A DNA stretch of 64,000 bases from Pseudomonas marvdashtae (GCF_014268655.2 NZ_JABWQX020000001.1:1456001-1520000); one strand, 5' to 3'. Positions 48,440 through 58,351 are shown, numbered from the stretch's first letter. Notes: generated by a model not told the origin, from the letters alone. Translations and numbers: made by a program.

Positions 48440-48454
48440 GGGATGGGTGTGAAT

Positions 48455-49315
48455 CTAGGGCAATTCGATCCGCTCGCTTTCCCCCGGCACCGTCGGCCAG
48501 TCCCCGGCCGCCCAGCGCTGGCGGGCTTCGTCTATGCGGGCCGGGTCGCTGGAAACGAAATTCCAGTTCATCCGACGTGGCCCATCCAGCGGAGCGCCGC
48601 CGAACAGCACGGCGTGACAATCGCTGTCGGCAAACAGTGCCATCTCTTCCCCCGCTGGCAGTATCACCAGCGAATGAGGCTCCAGCGGTTCACCGTCCAG
48701 CTGCGCCTCGCCGCTCAGGACATACAGTGCGCGTTCTTCATGCTCGGTCGGGATCAGCAGTGTCGTCGCGGTTTGCAGGTTCAGTTCGGCATACAGCGTA
48801 GGCGACAGTACCGGGACCGGCGACTCCAGGCAAAAGCCTGACCCGGCAATCATGCGGATGCTGACGCCCAGGTTATTGCTGACCGGCAGGGTCTGGGCCG
48901 GATGATGGCTGTAGTGCCCTGGCCCTTGCTCATGGGACTTGGGCGAAGCCAACCAGACTTGCAGGCCATGCATGACAAAAGCGCTGCCCAGCAATGAGTC
49001 AGGGGTGCGCTCGACATGGGCGATGCCGCTGCCCGCCGTCATCCAGCTCACGTCCCCGGCACGCACCACCTGATCGGAACCCAGGCTGTCCTTGTGTTGG
49101 AGTGTTCCCTCGAACAGGTAGGTGAGGGTGGACAGGCCAATATGCGGGTGCTGGCGGATATTCATGCCTTTATCGGCCGGGTAGGAGGTTTGCAGCATGT
49201 GATCGAAAAACACGAAGGGTCCGACGCTGCGGCATTTGGCCGACGGCAGCGGCCGCAGAATGGGCTGGCCTTCCACATCTTCTGCACGGGGACGAACGAT
49301 CAGGGGAGCGGTCAT
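48455..49315 (-). CDS. Pirin family protein
   Basis: 286 residues, bicupin. N-terminal pirin domain with metal-binding histidines in NIRQHPHIGLSTLTYLFEGTLQHKDSLG and VRAGDVSWMTAGSGIAHVE, then a second cupin (HEERALYVLSGEAQLDGEPLEPHSLVILPAGE). Bacterial pirins include quercetinase-like dioxygenases and protein-binding regulators; which applies cannot be told. Single gene between convergent and divergent neighbours. Confidence 0.88.
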   Translation of the reverse strand: MTAPLIVRPRAEDVEGQPILRPLPSAKCRSVGPFVFFDHMLQTSYPADKGMNIRQHPHIGLSTLTYLFEGTLQHKDSLGSDQVVRAGDVSWMTAGSGIAHVERTPDSLLGSAFVMHGLQVWLASPKSHEQGPGHYSHHPAQTLPVSNNLGVSIRMIAGSGFCLESPVPVLSPTLYAELNLQTATTLLIPTEHEERALYVLSGEAQLDGEPLEPHSLVILPAGEEMALFADSDCHAVLFGGAPLDGPRRMNWNFVSSDPARIDEARQRWAAGDWPTVPGESERIELP

Positions 49316-49442
49316 GAGGGCTTCCAGGTTGAACGACGAGTGCGCAGAGCATAACCCGAGCTCACAACGAGCGGCAGCGGCGGCTTGAACCCAGGCGAGA
49401 CGGATGGGGTCTATGCTTGCTCATGGCTTTTGGAGAGTGCCC

Positions 49443-50453
49443 GTGCCCTCGACCCGTCTGATTTTCGCCTGTTTGCTGGCCGTTTCCAGCAGCGGCGCCG
49501 TCGCTCGCGAATATGCCTACAGCGATGCGCACCTGCATTACGTCGATTTCTTCCAGGAAACCGCCGGCATGCCCAAGCTGCTCAAGGCCATGGCCGACAA
49601 CCGCATCGAGCACGTCATGATTTCCGGCGTGCCGGTGGCAAAGAAATGGCATGAGGACGAGCCCAAGCGTCCGCGTTATTACGCCGGTGACGATGCGGAC
49701 GCCTATTGGTATAGCGCCACCGACGTGATAGTCGCCGCAGCGGTAAACAAACTGCCCGCCGAACAACGCCAGCATTTCCATCCGTTCCTGTCAGGCTTCA
49801 ATCCCAACGACAAGAATTCCGCTGCGCATATCCAGCGCATGCTCGACCTGTACCCTGGGCTGTGGCAAGGCATCGGCGAAGTGTTCACTCGCCATGACGA
49901 CTTGACGGCGCTGACCTCCGGCGACACCCCCCGCGCTAACAACGAGGCCATGACCCGGATTTATCACCTGGCCGCCGAGAACGACCTGCCGGTGATGCTG
50001 CATTCCAATATCACGTCCAAGCGTGAGAGAAATCCGCTTTATCTGGCGGAAGTGGAAGAGCCGTTGCGTAATCATCCACACACACGGTTCATTTGGGCTC
50101 ATGCCGGCACCAGCATGGAGATTCATCGGCACCAGACTCAGCTGGATTTCCTGCTGCCCACGCTGACGCGGATGCTCGAGTCCTACCCCAACCTGTTCAT
50201 CGACCTGTCCTGGAGCATGCTCACGCCGTATTTGCTCGACGAGGCGGGCAAGCCCAGGGATGAATGGGTAAAGCTGGTGGAGCGCTTCCCTGAACGCTTC
50301 ATGCTGGGATCTGATGTGGTAGGACGCTTCAACAAACTGGGTAAGGAGCTGCGCAGCTTTGACCCGTTCCTGGACGCCTTGCCGGAAGACGTGGCGAGGA
50401 AAGTGGCGCGGGATAATTTCCTTTCGGTGTTGCCGCGCTCAGCGGCCCGCTGA
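49443..50453 (+). CDS. Secreted amidohydrolase-family (metal-dependent hydrolase) protein
   Basis: About 336 residues. The GTG at 49443 has GGAGAG 7 bases upstream and starts a good signal peptide (PSTRLIFACLLAVSSSGAVA); the ATG at 49404 would add 13 residues with no ribosome site. TIM-barrel amidohydrolase motifs: YSDAHLHYVDFFQ (HxH), PVMLHSNITS, FIWAHAGTS and MLGSDVVGRF. The order of metal ligands fits amidohydrolase_2 type enzymes. Periplasmic location is predicted; the substrate is unknown. Confidence 0.83.
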   Translation: MPSTRLIFACLLAVSSSGAVAREYAYSDAHLHYVDFFQETAGMPKLLKAMADNRIEHVMISGVPVAKKWHEDEPKRPRYYAGDDADAYWYSATDVIVAAAVNKLPAEQRQHFHPFLSGFNPNDKNSAAHIQRMLDLYPGLWQGIGEVFTRHDDLTALTSGDTPRANNEAMTRIYHLAAENDLPVMLHSNITSKRERNPLYLAEVEEPLRNHPHTRFIWAHAGTSMEIHRHQTQLDFLLPTLTRMLESYPNLFIDLSWSMLTPYLLDEAGKPRDEWVKLVERFPERFMLGSDVVGRFNKLGKELRSFDPFLDALPEDVARKVARDNFLSVLPRSAAR

Positions 50454-50463
50454 GCCCGCTCTT

Positions 50464-50555
50464 GTGGCGAGGGAGCTTGCTCCCGCTGGGCTACGCAGTA
50501 GCCCCAAAATCTGGCGACTGCTGCGCAGTCGAGCGGGAGCAAGCTCCCTCGCCAC
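50464..50555. repeat. REP-type palindromic repeat, second full copy
   Basis: Arms GTGGCGAGGGAGCTTGCTCC plus CG and their complement, with an inner hairpin of ACTGCTGCGCAGT type. It is near-identical in arms and size (92 bases) to the element at 2531-2622, but the central sequence differs. Confidence 0.9.
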
Positions 50556-50662
50556 AGGTTAGCCATTTGCCCGAGTTATCGGTGGCAGGGTGCATTGGCT
50601 TTGTCATCAGCCTGTCACCCCCGCGTCATACCCTCGCGCTCATCTCAATCAAGGAGCGCAAT

Positions 50663-51127
50663 ATGCATCTCACCCGTCCAAGCGCGCTGCTCGCGCTGTT
50701 GATGACCTGTGGCCTGGCCCAGGCGGAAGTCCGTGTCGAAGGTCCGGTGGAGTACGGTGTATTCGAAGGGCCACAAGCCGAGCTGCAATCGGGCGAGCGG
50801 GTCCTGCGTCGCAGCAACGAACAGATCCGCCAGACCGAAAGCGTGCCGGCCAAGCTGGGCACCAAATTTGGCATGCGCTACCAGTTGGCGGGCAAGGTCG
50901 CGGATGACCAACCGTTGACCCTGCTGTACTTCACGCCAGGCATTCGTACTCCCGATGGCGTGCGGCATGACAAGTTCGAAGTCATCCAGAAACTGGTGCC
51001 CGGTGCGCCTCAGGACGTGATGGCGTATGAGTTCACCGAAAGCCATGAAGTGGTGCCGGGGGAATGGCGGTTCATGGTGTTCCAGGGTGATCGACTGCTG
51101 ACGCAGCAGCGGTTTGTCGTGCGCTGA
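50663..51127 (+). CDS. DUF3859-type secreted protein
   Basis: 154 residues from the ATG with AAGGAG 6 bases upstream. Signal peptide (LLALLMTCGLAQA), then an all-beta domain: VRVEGPVEYGVFEGPQAELQ, KLGTKFGMRYQLAGK, FTPGIRTPDGVRHDKFEVIQKLVPG and HEVVPGEWRFMVFQGDRLLTQQRFVV. The pattern suggests a small immunoglobulin-like periplasmic protein. No function is known. Confidence 0.8.
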   Translation: MHLTRPSALLALLMTCGLAQAEVRVEGPVEYGVFEGPQAELQSGERVLRRSNEQIRQTESVPAKLGTKFGMRYQLAGKVADDQPLTLLYFTPGIRTPDGVRHDKFEVIQKLVPGAPQDVMAYEFTESHEVVPGEWRFMVFQGDRLLTQQRFVVR

Positions 51128-51144
51128 ACTTGAACTGAGCAGGC

Positions 51145-51178
51145 AAAAAAACGCCCCGAACCAGTCGGGGCGTTTTTG
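51145..51178. terminator. Bidirectional terminator between DUF3859 gene and fabB
   Basis: AAAAACGCCCCGA / TCGGGGCGTTTTT perfect 13-bp stem with a 6-base loop, flanked by A and T runs. Serves the convergent DUF3859 and fabB transcripts. Confidence 0.95.
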
Positions 51179-51199
51179 TGTGCGGCGTAGCGGCGGGGC

Positions 51200-52420
51200 T
51201 TACTTGCCCTGCCAGCGCTTCATCACCAAGGTGGCGTTAGTGCCACCGAAGCCGAAGCTGTTGCTCATCACGGTGTTGATGGTGGCATTTTCGCGAGTCT
51301 TGGTCAGGATCGGCAGGTCGGCCACTTCCGGGTCCAGCTCGTCGATGTTGGCCGAACCGGCCATGAAGTTGCCTTCCATCATCAGCATGCAGTAGATCGC
51401 TTCGTGAACGCCGGCGGCGCCCAGGGAGTGACCCGACAGGCTCTTGGTGGAGCTGATGGCCGGGGCTTTGTCGCCGAACACTTCACGCACGCCTTTCATC
51501 TCCGCGACATCGCCGACCGGGGTCGAGGTGCCGTGGGTGTTCAGGTAGTCGATCGGTGCATCGACGGTGGACATCGCCATTTGCATGCAACGCACGGCAC
51601 CTTCGCCGCTCGGGGCAACCATGTCGTAGCCGTCCGAAGTGGCGCCGTAGCCGACAATTTCCGCATAGATTTTTGCGCCACGGGCGAGGGCGTGTTCCAG
51701 CTCCTCGACCACGACCATGCCACCACCGCCGGCGATGACGAAGCCGTCACGGTCGGCATCGTAGGCACGAGAGGCTTTTTCCGGTGTGTCGTTGCGCTTG
51801 CTGGACAGGGCGCCCATCGCGTCGAACAGGAACGACTGGCTCCAATGTTCTTCTTCGCCGCCACCGGCAAAGACGATGTCCTGCTTGCCCATCTGGATCT
51901 GTTCCATGGCGGTACCGATGCAGTGGGCACTGGTGGCGCAGGCAGAAGCGATGGAGTAGTTCAGGCCCTTGATCTTGAATGGTGTGGCCAGGCAGGCGGA
52001 AACGGTGCTGCTCATGGTCCGCGTGACGCGGTACGGACCTACGCGCTTGACGCCTTTCTCGCGCAGGATGTCCAGCGCTTCCATCTGGTTCAAGGTCGAG
52101 GCGCCGCCGGAGCCGGCGATCAGGCCGGTGCGCGGGTTGGATACCTGCTCTTCGGTCAGGCCGGAGTCAGCGATGGCGTCCTTCATGGCCAGGTAGGCGT
52201 AAGCCGCCGCATGGCCGACGAAACGATAGATCTTGCGATCGATCAGCTCTTCGAGGTTGAGGTCAATGGAGCCGGAAACCTGGCTACGCAGACCCATTTC
52301 GGCATATTCCGGGTTGTACCGGATGCCAGGGCGACTTGCACGCAGGTTAGCGGAGACGGTCTCTTTGTCATTGCCCAGGCACGAAACGATGCCCAGACCA
52401 GTGATAACGACGCGGCGCAT
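51200..52420 (-). CDS. fabB: 3-oxoacyl-ACP synthase I
   Basis: 406 residues, elongating condensing enzyme essential for unsaturated fatty acid synthesis. Catalytic Cys in [14 protein letters not shown], His in [15 protein letters not shown] and His in [17 protein letters not shown], plus [16 protein letters not shown] at the C-terminus. It follows fabA by 11 bases in the conserved fabAB operon. AAGGG precedes the ATG. Confidence 0.97.
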   Translation of the reverse strand: MRRVVITGLGIVSCLGNDKETVSANLRASRPGIRYNPEYAEMGLRSQVSGSIDLNLEELIDRKIYRFVGHAAAYAYLAMKDAIADSGLTEEQVSNPRTGLIAGSGGASTLNQMEALDILREKGVKRVGPYRVTRTMSSTVSACLATPFKIKGLNYSIASACATSAHCIGTAMEQIQMGKQDIVFAGGGEEEHWSQSFLFDAMGALSSKRNDTPEKASRAYDADRDGFVIAGGGGMVVVEELEHALARGAKIYAEIVGYGATSDGYDMVAPSGEGAVRCMQMAMSTVDAPIDYLNTHGTSTPVGDVAEMKGVREVFGDKAPAISSTKSLSGHSLGAAGVHEAIYCMLMMEGNFMAGSANIDELDPEVADLPILTKTRENATINTVMSNSFGFGGTNATLVMKRWQGK

Positions 52421-52431
52421 GCGGATAACCC

Positions 52432-52947
52432 TTAGAAGTTGTCAGTGGAGGTGAAAACGCCGACCCGAAGGCCTTCGGCGGTGTAGATCTCGCGACCGTC
52501 GACAGCCACCGAACCATCGGCAATGGCCATGTTCAGCTTGCCCTTGAGGACGCGTTTGATATGAATGTTATAGGTGATCTTCTTGGCGGTCGGCAGAACC
52601 TGACCGAAGAACTTCACTTCGCCCGAGCCCAAGGCGCGACCGCGACCCGGCAGGCCCTGCCAGCCGAGGAAGAAGCCGACCAGTTGCCACATGGCATCCA
52701 GGCCCAGGCAGCCCGGCATCACCGGGTCGCCTTCGAAGTGACAGGCGAAGAACCACAGGTCCGGAGTGATATCCAGCTCGGCGACCAATTCACCTTTGCC
52801 GTACTTGCCACCCTCTTCGCTGATATGGGTAATGCGATCCACCATCAGCATGTTCGGGGCGGGCAGTTGCGCGTTACCTGGGCCGAACAGCTCACCGCGA
52901 CTGCAGCGCAGCAGATCTTCCCGAGTAAAGGCGTTTTGTTTGGTCAT
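52432..52947 (-). CDS. fabA: 3-hydroxyacyl-ACP dehydratase/isomerase
   Basis: 171 residues, introduces the cis double bond at the C10 stage. Active-site His in [32 protein letters not shown] and Asp in the same helix; N-terminal [38 protein letters not shown] precedes the ATG. First gene of fabAB, with a candidate operator about 135 bases upstream. Confidence 0.97.
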   Translation of the reverse strand: MTKQNAFTREDLLRCSRGELFGPGNAQLPAPNMLMVDRITHISEEGGKYGKGELVAELDITPDLWFFACHFEGDPVMPGCLGLDAMWQLVGFFLGWQGLPGRGRALGSGEVKFFGQVLPTAKKITYNIHIKRVLKGKLNMAIADGSVAVDGREIYTAEGLRVGVFTSTDNF

Positions 52948-53080
52948 GCGAGCTCCTCAATAGTCCCATGCGGCAGGGTGGGGCAAATCTTCCCGGCCGA
53001 TCGAAGCGTTCATGCCTCGAGTCGGCAGCCTACTCATAGACTATTGCGTTGTAGTGAAAGTCACAGCACACGGGAAAATG

Positions 53081-53098
53081 AATGTACACCTGTGCACT
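53081..53098. promoter_or_regulatory. Candidate FabR/DesT-type operator upstream of fabA
   Basis: AATGTACA-CC-TGTGCACT is an 8-2-8 imperfect dyad (6 of 8 arm positions pair). Its TACA-NN-TGT core resembles the sites of TetR-type unsaturated-fatty-acid regulators that control fabA and fabB. It lies 134 bases upstream of the fabA ATG. Confidence 0.45.
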
Positions 53099-53197
53099 GA
53101 AATGGTTATTCCTTTCCCGATCGAGGCGTGTCCGGGTGCCTAAGACTGCCGCACTTTCGCCTTTCACGCCAGTCACAGATAGTCCAAGAGACCGCAT

Positions 53198-55099
53198 TCA
53201 TCCCACCCAACGCTGCAGAATCTGCTGCAGGTCTACCCGTTTGAAGGGTTTTGCCAGGTAATCGTTCATGCCCGCTGCGAGACACGCTTCGCGGTCGCCC
53301 TGCAACGCGTTGGCCGTCAGCGCGATGATGGGCACCTCGGCGCAGCCGGGCAACTGGCGAATCTGGCGCGTGGCTTCGTAGCCATCGATCACCGGCAGCC
53401 GGCAGTCCATCAGGATCGCTTCGAAAATCAGGCTCTCGGCGCTGCGTACCGCCTGGGCGCCGTCCGTGGCAACGCTGACCTTGAAGCCCAGGCTGCGCAG
53501 CATCGCTTCGATCACGGTCTGGTTCACCGGGTTGTCTTCTACTAGCAAGATGTTGCGGCCTTCTCCATCACCGTTTCCAGCAGGCAGGCGCGGGACGAGG
53601 ATCGGTGGGGCCAGGCGCGACAGGGCCAACGGAATTTCCAAGGTAAACACCGAACCCTGGCCCTCCTGGCTCTGGGCACGCAGCGTGCCGCCCATGCGCT
53701 CGGCCAGGGTGCGGGCGATCGGCAGGCCCAGGCCCGTGCCGCCGTAGCGCCGGGAAATCGAACTGTCGGCCTGTTGGAAAGCATCGAACATCCGCTCCAG
53801 GCTCTCGGCTGGGATACCGATGCCACTGTCGCGCACCGTGCAGGTGAACCACAGCAACTCGTGATCCAGGGCCTGCCATTGGCATTGCACGGTGACGCGT
53901 CCCTGGTCGGTGAACTTCAGTGCGTTGCCGATCAGGTTCACCAGGATCTGCCGGATACGCGTCGGGTCGCCTTGCACCCGCAGCACCTTCATGTCGTCAG
54001 GGATCAGCAGGTCCAGGCCCAGCTTGCGTTGCGCGGCGCTGTGCTGGAACGATTGGGCACAGCTGCCGACCAGTTCAGACAAGTTGAAAGGAATATGTTC
54101 CAGTTCCAGCGCCGAACGTTCGATGCGCGAGAAATCGAGGATGTCGTTGATCACCTTCAACAGGTGCTCGGTGGATTCCGACGCCAGCGCGGTGTACTCC
54201 TGCTGCTCATCGGTCATCTGCGTGGTTTCCAGCAGCTGCAGCATGCCCAGCACACCGTTCATCGGCGTGCGCAGTTCATGGCTCATCATCGCGAGGAATT
54301 CCGACTTGGCGCTGTTGGCTTTTTCCGCTTCCTCCCGAGTCTTGATCAGTTGCGCCATGGCCTGGTGCTGTTCGCGGCTGGCTTGTTCCAGGCCGTCCGC
54401 CAGATTGTTGATGTGCCGCGACAACGCGCCCAGTTCGCCGTCATCGACGATCGGCAGTGGGGTGCTGTAGTCGCCTTGCTGGATGGCCTTGACCGCGTTG
54501 CCGATGTCGCGAATCGGCTGCGACAGGCTCGCCGCCAGGCGACGCGCCACCAGGAAGGTGAACAACAGGGCGAACAGGGCCAGGATCGCTGCCTTGAGCA
54601 AAATTTCCTGTTGGCGCTGGCTGAAGGCGTCACTGGACATGCCGACGATGACACGGCCCAGATAATCCTCGCCGGGCATTTCGATGGACGGGCCGGCGCT
54701 CTGCAGGAAATCATTATTCAAGGCAATGCGCTGCAGGCGAACCGGGGCCTGGAACACCTCCACCTGCCGGGAATGGCCGCCGGTTTGTGCCGGTTGCTCG
54801 ACGTACACAAGCACCCGCTCCGAGCGATCCTGGACTTCCAGGAAGCGCACGTGTGGCGTGGCGAGCGTGGCCGTGAGCAGGCTTTCCAGTACTTCGTTGT
54901 TGCCGGAGATCACACCGTATTCCGCCGCCGGGGCCAGTTGGTTAGCGATCAGTTGCCCGGTGTGGTTGAGTTCCTGGCGCAGGTCCTGGATTCGCACGAA
55001 GGTGAAAAAGCTGATCAACAGCACGGTCAGCAACAAAGCCGGGCCAAGCGCAATGAGCTGGGTGCGGGTATTGATGTCCCAACGGCGACGCAAGGTCAT
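53198..55099 (-). CDS. Hybrid sensor histidine kinase (PA1611-like)
   Basis: 633 residues. Two membrane helices (about 17-37 and 168-190) enclose a periplasmic sensor region; then HAMP (about 190-245), HisKA with the phospho-accepting His in MMSHELRTPMNGVLG (about residue 274), HATPase (NLIGNALKF, DSGIGIP, GGTGLGLPIA) and a receiver with Asp in ILMDCRLPVIDG (about 565) and Lys in YLAKPFKR. No Hpt domain. Next to fabA as in PA1611 of P. aeruginosa, which binds RetS and favours biofilm. The ATG overlaps the upstream binding-protein stop by 4 bases. Confidence 0.88.
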   Translation of the reverse strand: MTLRRRWDINTRTQLIALGPALLLTVLLISFFTFVRIQDLRQELNHTGQLIANQLAPAAEYGVISGNNEVLESLLTATLATPHVRFLEVQDRSERVLVYVEQPAQTGGHSRQVEVFQAPVRLQRIALNNDFLQSAGPSIEMPGEDYLGRVIVGMSSDAFSQRQQEILLKAAILALFALLFTFLVARRLAASLSQPIRDIGNAVKAIQQGDYSTPLPIVDDGELGALSRHINNLADGLEQASREQHQAMAQLIKTREEAEKANSAKSEFLAMMSHELRTPMNGVLGMLQLLETTQMTDEQQEYTALASESTEHLLKVINDILDFSRIERSALELEHIPFNLSELVGSCAQSFQHSAAQRKLGLDLLIPDDMKVLRVQGDPTRIRQILVNLIGNALKFTDQGRVTVQCQWQALDHELLWFTCTVRDSGIGIPAESLERMFDAFQQADSSISRRYGGTGLGLPIARTLAERMGGTLRAQSQEGQGSVFTLEIPLALSRLAPPILVPRLPAGNGDGEGRNILLVEDNPVNQTVIEAMLRSLGFKVSVATDGAQAVRSAESLIFEAILMDCRLPVIDGYEATRQIRQLPGCAEVPIIALTANALQGDREACLAAGMNDYLAKPFKRVDLQQILQRWVG

Positions 55100-56028
55100 G
55101 GGCGATGTTCTCCTTCTGCCAACTGCGCAGCAACGTATTCGGCGTCAATCGGTTCGATCCCCAGCGAGCGGGCGACCTGCTGGTTGCTCAGAATCTTGAA
55201 GCGGGCCGGATACAAGGCGCGTGGCCAAGTGGCGGTGGGGCGGTCGAGCAGGTCGTCAAGAATCGCCAGCCAATCTTCCTGGTCGCTGTAGGTGCTGGCC
55301 AGGCTGCCGGCCTTGACGAAGGCGGCACTTGGGCCGATCAGCGCCCGTTGTCGGGCATAACTGCTGAGCAGCACGTTCTTCACGGTCTTGGGGTTATAGA
55401 GGTCGGGGTCATCGAGGCCCAGCAAGACATCGCTCTGGCCCAACAGCCTTTGCAAGGGGCGGCTGTCGTTGGTGTCGTCCCAGCGTTCGCTGACGATTTC
55501 CAGGCCCAGGGGCGTCGCGGCCTGGCGAAGGTCCTTGAGCAGAAACTCGCTGTGCCTGTCGAACAGCACGCCGACCCGCCGCACTTGCGGCAGGACTTTG
55601 CGAATCAGGCGCAATTGCCGGGCCATCGGCGGATCGCTCCAGAGCAGGCTCAGTTGAGCGGGCGTCGCCTCGCCGAGGCGCTCGCGGGCTTGTTGGCGGC
55701 TGATCCGCAGCACCAGGGTGGCCGGACCGTTGGGCGTTTGCAGGCGCCAGTCGAGGCTCGGCAGGTCCAGCAGGACCAGGCGCGCGTCGGCGGGCAAACG
55801 GTCCGGTGCCGGCAGGCTGGACAGGAGTGCAAACCGCACGCGGTCCTGGGGACGCCGGGCCTGTAGGGCTTGGGTAAACGATTGCACGCCGGGGCTGTCC
55901 TGGGCGCCGGTCAACAGAATCTCGGCGGCCCGCGCCTCAAGGGAGCCCAGCAGGCCGGCGAACGCCAGGCACAGCAGCCACCACAGGCGGCCACAAAAGG
56001 GCGTCTTGCTCGGTTGGCCGCCGAACAT
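55096..56028 (-). CDS. Periplasmic substrate-binding-like protein
   Basis: 310 residues. Signal peptide (LWWLLCLAFAGLLGSLEARAA), then a two-lobed binding fold of the ABC_sub_bind (type 1 periplasmic) kind: QARERLGEATPAQLSLLWSD, RLIRKVLPQVRRVGVLFDRHSE, LGQSDVLLGLDDPDLYNPKTVKNVLLSSYARQRALIGPSAAFVKAGSL. No ABC transporter is near. The ATG directly follows the receptor gene's TAG (TAGATG) and the end overlaps the kinase start, so it most likely hands a ligand signal to the kinase. Confidence 0.78.
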   Translation of the reverse strand: MFGGQPSKTPFCGRLWWLLCLAFAGLLGSLEARAAEILLTGAQDSPGVQSFTQALQARRPQDRVRFALLSSLPAPDRLPADARLVLLDLPSLDWRLQTPNGPATLVLRISRQQARERLGEATPAQLSLLWSDPPMARQLRLIRKVLPQVRRVGVLFDRHSEFLLKDLRQAATPLGLEIVSERWDDTNDSRPLQRLLGQSDVLLGLDDPDLYNPKTVKNVLLSSYARQRALIGPSAAFVKAGSLASTYSDQEDWLAILDDLLDRPTATWPRALYPARFKILSNQQVARSLGIEPIDAEYVAAQLAEGEHRP

Positions 56029-58152
56029 CTAGAAAGACAACTCCGCGCTGAAATACAGCACATGACGGGAGTCGTAGCGGTTGTCGACGAACGTGGTCGG
56101 CTGATCGTCGAGACGCTGTTGCAGGATGCCCGCCAGCTCCAGGCTGGCCTTGCCCAGGGGGATGCGCCGGGCGAGGCGGGTGTCGACCCGCTCGTAGCGG
56201 TAGCCATTGAGGGCATCAGCGGCGTAATAGAAAACCGCGCTGTTCCAGCCTCGGCCCCAGTCACGGAGCCAGCCGGCCGAACCGCTGTTGCGGGCGGTCA
56301 GTTGTTCATCGAGGGGATTGCTCGCCAGGGCGTCAACGTAGGCGTAGGTCAGGCGCAGGCGATCGGCGCGGGTCACGCGCCAGTCCAATTGGGTCTCGGC
56401 GCCGGTAAATTGCGATTCGTTGCTGTTGCTGGCGATGTACTGATTGTTGCGCAGCGGTTCGCTGATCATGCCGGTAATTTCGTCATGGAACAGCTTCACA
56501 TCGACCGCCAGGCCCAGGTCCATGAAATATCCGTTGTAGCCCAGCTCCCGGGAGCGCATGTGCTCCTGCTCCAGGTTGCCCGGACCGCGGGTGCGGACGA
56601 AATAACGGGCGCTGTCCTGGCCGAACGCGGCGGGCCGCAGGTTGGTCACCTGGTAGCTCCAATTGACATTGTTCTCGAACATGTCCGGCGAGCGCACGGC
56701 CTCGGAGTACACCGCCCGCAGTCCGTGTCGCGGGGTGATCAGATAGTTGACCGCCATGCGCGGGGTCAGCGAGCTGCCGGTCAGACGCGTGTCTTCGAAC
56801 ATGGCACCGCCCTGCAACAGCCAGTGCTCGCTGGCCCGCCATTCGAGCTGGCCGAACAGGCGCCAGGTGGTGTCGTCGAGCGTGCCGTTGAAGTAGGTTT
56901 CGGAATCGGCGCGGTCGTAGCGATAGTTCACCCCGGTGACGAGCCGCAGGCTGTCGGACAAGCTCAGGGTGTCCTGGATTTCCAAGTCATAGCGCGATTC
57001 CCGGGCGCTCTGGTCGATGTCACCGCACAGGGTTTGCGAAGCGCCGTTGCGCCACTGGTCGAGCACCTGGTTGGCCAGGGCCTGTTCCCGGGCCGTGCCG
57101 GCAGGCGCACCCGTGCCGAGGAAGCTGGGAATATTGCGCGCCAGCTTCTCGGCGTAATACGGGTTGAGTTGCCAGAGGTCCGTCAGTTGCGGACTGAAGG
57201 ATACTTCGGCGTCACAGGCGCGCCAGGTTTGTTGGCGGTCCCAATGCTGGATGGAACCTTGCACATAAAGACTGTGATTGGGATGCAGGTCCAGGTTCCA
57301 GCGCAGCGAGCCGGCGTAATCCTTGGCAATGACGTCAGAGTTATCCCCAGCCTCGGTAATCCCGGCGAAAACCGGGCGATAGGTATAAGGCCGTTGATTG
57401 GTCCCGTCCTTGGCATTCAACTGCCAGTCGATGCTCTGGCGTTCGTCCAGGGTCTGGCTGACCGACAGGTTGAAGCGGTCCAGGCGTCGACTGTCGCGGT
57501 AGTTTGCGCCGTTGCGGTCACTGTCAAAACCGTCGTCTTCCTGGCCTGACAGTGAAAGTCGCCAGTCTCCGTTCTCCCAGCCGCTGCCCTGGCTCGCGTA
57601 CCAGTCGCCGATCCCGCGCTGGCCCCGGGTTATTTTCAAGCGTGTACCGTGGCTGTCGGCCGGGGCGCGGGTGATGATGTTGACGACCGCCATCAGGGCG
57701 TTGGCGCCGTAGCTGACGGTGTTGGGGCCGCGGAAGACTTCGATCCGATCGATGTCTTCCATGGCCACCGGAATATCGCTCCAGTCCACCGTCGCGAGGC
57801 CGGCGCGGTACACCGAGCGGCCGTCGATCAGCACCTGCATGCGTCGCGCTTCGCTGGCGCTGGTGCCGTGGTAGTTCGCCGTGGCCTGGTTGCCGCTGAG
57901 ATTGCCGACCATCATGCCCGGCACCAGGCGCAACAATTCGCTGATGTCCCGGGCGCCGCTGGCCTTGATCAGTTCGCTGTCGAGCACCGTCATGCTGCCC
58001 GGCACCGCCGCTGGCGATTGTTTCAGGCGCGTGGCGGTCAGTACCTGGGGCAAGGGCTGGTTGTCCACGAACAAGTCGTCGGCCACCACTGGCGGGCTGA
58101 TGATCAGCGCCAATAGCAGTGGTGAACCTGAACGGGAAGGGCCGACGAGCAC
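56029..58152 (-). CDS. TonB-dependent outer-membrane receptor
   Basis: 707 residues. Signal peptide (GSPLLLALIISPPVVA), a possible TonB box (LPQVLTATR), plug domain (GARDISELLRLVPGMMVGN, RRMQVLIDGRSVYR, IDRIEVFRGPNTVSYGANALMAVVNIITR) and a long beta-barrel ending in Phe (YFSAELSF). The start is GTG with GAGG 8 bases upstream. It heads an operon with a periplasmic binding protein and a hybrid kinase. No Fur-box-like sequence was recognised, so iron-siderophore import is not assumed. Confidence 0.9.
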   Translation of the reverse strand: MLVGPSRSGSPLLLALIISPPVVADDLFVDNQPLPQVLTATRLKQSPAAVPGSMTVLDSELIKASGARDISELLRLVPGMMVGNLSGNQATANYHGTSASEARRMQVLIDGRSVYRAGLATVDWSDIPVAMEDIDRIEVFRGPNTVSYGANALMAVVNIITRAPADSHGTRLKITRGQRGIGDWYASQGSGWENGDWRLSLSGQEDDGFDSDRNGANYRDSRRLDRFNLSVSQTLDERQSIDWQLNAKDGTNQRPYTYRPVFAGITEAGDNSDVIAKDYAGSLRWNLDLHPNHSLYVQGSIQHWDRQQTWRACDAEVSFSPQLTDLWQLNPYYAEKLARNIPSFLGTGAPAGTAREQALANQVLDQWRNGASQTLCGDIDQSARESRYDLEIQDTLSLSDSLRLVTGVNYRYDRADSETYFNGTLDDTTWRLFGQLEWRASEHWLLQGGAMFEDTRLTGSSLTPRMAVNYLITPRHGLRAVYSEAVRSPDMFENNVNWSYQVTNLRPAAFGQDSARYFVRTRGPGNLEQEHMRSRELGYNGYFMDLGLAVDVKLFHDEITGMISEPLRNNQYIASNSNESQFTGAETQLDWRVTRADRLRLTYAYVDALASNPLDEQLTARNSGSAGWLRDWGRGWNSAVFYYAADALNGYRYERVDTRLARRIPLGKASLELAGILQQRLDDQPTTFVDNRYDSRHVLYFSAELSF

Positions 58153-58351
58153 GGCACAGCCTCTGATAAAGGAAGGGTGGCGGGCATGTTAACCGAGCCG
58201 AACGACTTTTCCATTCACGTTGACAGCATTTTCCTGGAAATTGATGGTCTGCCTCCTACGGCTGTGGCTATTTACTGACGGGGCTGGTCGCGATCTGGCC
58301 GCTCCGTATAATGCCCGGCATTGCCACTTGGTATGGAAGAGCGGATTGCAT

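Noticed and set aside
55870..57549. 559-codon plus-strand frame opposite the TonB receptor
   Set aside because: Shadow frame; the receptor on the minus strand is complete with signal peptide, plug and terminal Phe.
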